Assembly (NCBI GenBank): GCA_032125995.1
Contig: JAQBBQ010000013.1
Span: 1 to 17,343, forward strand
Source of the DNA: SG8-39 sp032125995
GTDB lineage: Bacteria > Pseudomonadota > Gammaproteobacteria > Burkholderiales > SG8-39
DNA: 17,343 bases
Direction of reading: 5' to 3'
Shown: piece by piece, positions 14,851 to 17,343 of the stretch
Layout: every line of letters starts with the position of its first letter
Numbering within the stretch: the first letter of the stretch is position 1
Translations under genes and position numbers: made by a program
Notes under the pieces: model-generated
The model's input: the letters and a program-made list of their open reading frames with translations, nothing else
Database searches by the model: none
Told to the model about the DNA's origin: nothing

Positions 14851-15528
14851 CTACTCGGGCAGCACAACCTCGTTGTGTATCACGATCTTCGCGCCGCGCA
14901 TTTCGATGAAGCCGCCTTCCAGCAGGTCTTTCATGACGCGGCTCACCATTTCTCGCGATGCGCCGATCATCTTCGCGATGTCCTGTTTCGCAATGCGCTT
15001 GGTCACGATGCGCTGCCCGTCGACGTCTTCCGACATATCGATGAGCAGGTGCGCCACCCGCCCGAACACGTCCAGCAAGGCCAAGCTGCCGATCTTGCGG
15101 TCCGCCTCGCGCAGGCGCTTGACGAGGCCGATCATCACGGTCACCGCAAGCTCGAAGTTCTGCTCCATGGACTGTTTGAAATCGCGCTTCGCGATCGACA
15201 GCAGTTCGCAGGGCTCGATCGTCACCACGCTGGCCGAGCGCGGGCTGTCGTCAATCAAGCCCATTTCGCCAAAATACTCGCCGGGCCCGAGAATCGTGAG
15301 AATGACCTCCCGCCCATCGGCGTCGCTCATCATGACCTTGAGTCGGCCCGAGAGCACGATGTAGAGCGAGTCCGTGGGATCGCCCGCGGCCATGATCGTC
15401 GTATTTCGCGGCGCGCTCTTGCGCGTGACCATGGTAACCACGGTACGCAACTGCTCATCTGAAAAACTCACGAACAGCGGCACCGCTCTCAGCACCGCTG
15501 TCGAGACTGGCGTCATCGTACTGGTCAT
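14851..15528 (-). CDS. Crp/Fnr family transcriptional regulator (CRP-like)
   Basis: 225 residues. The N-terminal half (about 15-125) is a cyclic-nucleotide-binding beta-roll whose phosphate-binding cassette is GEYFGEMGLIDDSPRSAS (83-100, with Glu88, Arg97, Ser98). A long dimer helix leads to a Crp-type winged HTH. In it RIAKQDIAKMIGASREMVSRVMKDL (178-202) keeps the Arg, Glu and Arg that contact DNA in E. coli CRP (here 192, 193, 197). There is no Fnr cysteine cluster. The positions of CRP Thr127 and Ser128, which contact cAMP, are Ala142 and Asp143, so the ligand may differ. The ATG at 15528 has an excellent site (GGTGGAG, 6 nt spacing). A GTG at 15540 lies within that site and is not used. 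The gene sits between trxB and ftsK, where E. coli has lrp. Confidence 0.9.
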   Translation of the reverse strand: MTSTMTPVSTAVLRAVPLFVSFSDEQLRTVVTMVTRKSAPRNTTIMAAGDPTDSLYIVLSGRLKVMMSDADGREVILTILGPGEYFGEMGLIDDSPRSASVVTIEPCELLSIAKRDFKQSMEQNFELAVTVMIGLVKRLREADRKIGSLALLDVFGRVAHLLIDMSEDVDGQRIVTKRIAKQDIAKMIGASREMVSRVMKDLLEGGFIEMRGAKIVIHNEVVLPE

Positions 15529-15709
15529 GGGGTTCTCCACCCTGCGCCTGCCCGCGAAGGACCCTTTCCCCCGCCAGCGACACGCTATGTTAACAAAGCG
15601 GCGCCCTCATCCGGTGCCTTTAGACCCTGTCTGACAAGCGGAAGCGCGGGAGCGAATCCTCCTCGCCGTGTTGCCCGCCTGCATGCAAACCCGAGCCCGA
15701 GCCTGCGCG

Positions 15710-15727
15710 CAGCGTCAGATTACGCTG
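15710..15727. promoter_or_regulatory. Inverted repeat with CRP-site geometry, upstream of trxB
   Basis: CAGCGT-N6-ACGCTG is a perfect 6-6-6 inverted repeat in the 266-bp gap between the CRP-like gene and trxB. Its inner AGCGT-N6-ACGCT has the spacing of a CRP site (TGTGA-N6-TCACA) and keeps the two contacted guanines per half. It is centred about 50 bp before the expected trxB start of transcription. Confidence 0.4.
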
Positions 15728-15756
15728 GACTGCCATGCGAATCCCGAGCTGCCTCG

Positions 15757-15762
15757 TATAAT
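15757..15762 (+). promoter_or_regulatory. -10 box of the trxB promoter
   Basis: A perfect TATAAT, giving a start near 15769 and a leader of about 26 nt. The -35 region (around 15733-15739) has no good hexamer, so activation by a bound regulator is possible. The rest of the 266-bp divergent region shows no reading frame and no clear promoter for the CRP-like gene. Confidence 0.5.
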
Positions 15763-15794
15763 CTCGACCGCCGCTCACGACCCCCGTCCGCGCC

Positions 15795-16760
15795 ATGCCC
15801 CCCCCGAAGACGTCCCGTCACGCACGGCTCCTCATCCTGGGCTCCGGCCCCGCCGGCTACACGGCAGCGGTCTACGCCGCACGCGCCAACCTGGCACCGG
15901 TGCTGGTCACCGGGCTCGCCCAGGGCGGGCAACTGATGACGACGACCGATGTCGACAATTGGCCGGCCGACGCCGACGGCGTCCAGGGGCCGGATCTGAT
16001 GACGCGATTCCAGAAGCACGCCGAGCGCTTCGACACCGAAGTGATCTTCGATCACATCCAGAAGGCGCAACTCGATGTCCGGCCGTTCGTGCTCGAGGGC
16101 GACGCGGCGACCTACCGCTGCGATGCGCTGGTGATCGCGACCGGCGCCTCGGCGAAGTACCTTGGTCTTGCGTCCGAGGCGCAGTTCATGGGCCGCGGCG
16201 TGTCTGCTTGCGCGACCTGCGACGGATTCTTTTACCGGGGTCAGGCGGTCGCCGTCATTGGCGGCGGCAATACCGCGGTCGAGGAAGCGCTGTACCTCGC
16301 CAACATCTGCAAGGGCGTGACGCTGGTGCACCGGCGCGAAAAGTTCCGCGCCGAGAAGATCATGGTCGACAAACTGATGCGGCGCGTCGCCGAAGGCAGG
16401 ATCGCGCTCGAGCTCGACGCGGCGCTGGACGAAGTGCTCGGCGACCAGGGCGGCGTGACCGCGGTGCGCCTCAGGCAGCTGAAGAGCGGCACGAAAAAGG
16501 AGCTGCCGGTGAAGGGTCTGTTCATCGCCATCGGCCATACGCCCAACACGCAGATGTTTTCCGGCCAGCTGGAGATGGAGAACGGCTACATCGTGACGCG
16601 CGCCGGACAGGAGGGCGGGGCCACCGCGTCCAGTGTCCCGGGCGTGTTCGCCGCCGGCGACGTGCAGGACCATGTCTACCGCCAGGCGGTGACCAGCGCG
16701 GCCACTGGCTGCATGGCGGCGCTCGACGCCGAGAAGTTCCTCGACTTGCAGGCCGCCTGA
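15795..16760 (+). CDS. trxB: Thioredoxin-disulfide reductase
   Basis: 321 residues, standard length for the low-Mr bacterial enzyme. It uses NADPH and FAD to reduce thioredoxin in the cytoplasm. FAD-binding GSGPAGYTAAVYAARA is at 16-31 and QGGQLMTTTDV at 43-53. The redox-active pair is Cys139 and Cys142 in ACATCDGFFYR. The NADPH site GGGNTAVEEALYL starts at 156, and the closing FAD motif GVFAAGDVQD is near 285. HRREKFRAEKIMVDKL follows the NADPH motif as usual. It is divergent from the CRP-like gene and is followed after 8 bp by the Smr gene, probably in one transcript. Confidence 0.98.
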   Translation: MPPPKTSRHARLLILGSGPAGYTAAVYAARANLAPVLVTGLAQGGQLMTTTDVDNWPADADGVQGPDLMTRFQKHAERFDTEVIFDHIQKAQLDVRPFVLEGDAATYRCDALVIATGASAKYLGLASEAQFMGRGVSACATCDGFFYRGQAVAVIGGGNTAVEEALYLANICKGVTLVHRREKFRAEKIMVDKLMRRVAEGRIALELDAALDEVLGDQGGVTAVRLRQLKSGTKKELPVKGLFIAIGHTPNTQMFSGQLEMENGYIVTRAGQEGGATASSVPGVFAAGDVQDHVYRQAVTSAATGCMAALDAEKFLDLQAA

Positions 16761-16768
16761 GGCGCGCC

Positions 16769-17302
16769 ATGGCCGACGACGACGACCGAGAGGCGCTGCG
16801 CCGCGCGCTCGCCGGTGTCAAGCCGCTGCGCCGGGTGCACAGTCAGGCGTTGCGCCCGCCCGCGCCGCCGCCGCTGCCCCTGCAGACCCGCCGCGACGAG
16901 CGCGCAGTGCTCGCCGAGAGCATCGCCGGCCCGCTCTCGCCGGAGGAGGCGCTCGATTCCGGGGTCGAGCTCAGTTACCTGCGCGACGGGGTTTCCCGCC
17001 AGGTCCTGCGCAGGCTGCGGCGCGGCCACTGGGTCGTGCAGGACCACCTCGACCTGCACGGCATGAACCGCGTAGAAGCGGAGCAGCAGGTCGCGCAGTT
17101 CGTGCGCTCAGCGTCCGCGCAGGGGTTGCGTTGCGTGCGCATCGTGCACGGCAAGGGATTGGGTTCGAAGAACCGCGAACCGATACTGAAGGGAAAACTG
17201 CGGGCCTGGCTTGCGCCGCGCGACGAAGTGCTGGCCTACTGCCAGGCGCCGCCGACCGACGGTGGCAGCGGTGTGCTGCTGGTGCTGCTCCAACCTAGAT
17301 AG
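16769..17302 (+). CDS. Smr domain protein (Smr/MutS family)
   Basis: 177 residues. Small MutS-related (Smr) domains are nucleases or nucleic-acid-binding modules; stand-alone bacterial SmrA/SmrB types have been linked to DNA or RNA cleavage. The domain covers about residues 90-177, with the signature LDLHGM (94-99) and VRIVHGKGLGS (123-133) carrying the HGxG loop. The N-terminal 90 residues are charged and proline-rich (LRPPAPPPLPL), and ELSYLRDGVSRQVLRRLRRG before the domain is typical of this proteobacterial type. The start is the ATG 8 nt after the trxB stop. The frame stays open far upstream, but that part lies inside trxB in another frame and is not coding. The exact substrate is unknown. 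Confidence 0.9.
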   Translation: MADDDDREALRRALAGVKPLRRVHSQALRPPAPPPLPLQTRRDERAVLAESIAGPLSPEEALDSGVELSYLRDGVSRQVLRRLRRGHWVVQDHLDLHGMNRVEAEQQVAQFVRSASAQGLRCVRIVHGKGLGSKNREPILKGKLRAWLAPRDEVLAYCQAPPTDGGSGVLLVLLQPR

Positions 17303-17343
17303 CGGACTCGTTGGTCTCGCCAGTGCGGATGCGCACCACGTGC
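17295..17343 (-). CDS. C-terminal end of an unidentified gene
   Basis: The minus strand reads HVVRIRTGETNESAI and then TAG at 17297-17295, and is open to the right edge. The stop overlaps the last 8 bases of the Smr gene, so the genes would be convergent and overlapping. Fifteen codons are too few to name a family. It could also be a chance open frame, although it sounds like a plausible protein end and the Smr gene is otherwise followed by nothing. Confidence 0.4.
   Translation of the reverse strand, partial: HVVRIRTGETNESAI

Noticed and set aside
15668..16768. Upstream extension of the Smr reading frame
   Set aside because: The open frame continues through trxB in another phase. The part before 16769 is Arg/Gly-rich shadow sequence with no domain.

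Overview
The window is about 17.3 kb of GC-rich DNA, densely coded and proteobacterial. The TrxB, RarA and SerS sequences read most like Betaproteobacteria (for example RarA 'PLAERLRP...GPGKPLR' and TrxB 'LAQGGQLMTTTDVDNWPADADGVQGP'). A gammaproteobacterium is the main alternative. The assignment rests on recognition by eye, not on a search. I see no phage, insertion sequence, integrase, CRISPR array or rRNA.

Left end (1-1661). A DinG/YoaA-type helicase runs off the left edge on the minus strand. It is preceded by, and overlaps, a small exported secretin-like protein. A lipoprotein NlpC/P60 endopeptidase is divergent from this pair.

Iron block (1662-5748). The three parts of a ferric-iron ABC importer are present: a FutA/FbpA-type binding protein (+), a double-domain FbpB permease (-) and an FbpC ATPase (+). 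They are not one operon. The binding protein and permease converge, while permease and ATPase diverge. A Fur-box-like sequence lies in front of the binding-protein gene and another between permease and ATPase, so common iron repression is likely. The ATPase gene appears to be transcribed without a leader.

Middle (5749-9010). A TonB-type energy transducer and an orphan molybdenum-hydroxylase large subunit (form II 'AYRGAGR' loop) lie on the minus strand, downstream of a tRNA-Ser terminator.

Right half (9041-17302). This is the conserved housekeeping cluster crp-like, ftsK, lolA, rarA, serS, tRNA-Ser(CGA), all minus, with trxB and an Smr-domain gene diverging on the plus strand. The order matches the E. 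coli trxB-lrp-ftsK-lolA-rarA-serS neighbourhood, except that a CRP-family regulator holds the lrp position. A further minus-strand gene, seen only as its last 15 codons, enters at the right edge.

Most of the window is ordinary core genome. The points most worth a second look are the cysteine cluster in the FbpC regulatory domain, the split Fur-regulated importer with a leaderless ATPase gene, the CRP homologue with altered ligand residues and a possible operator near trxB, the probable CTG start of the helicase, and the truncated secretin.
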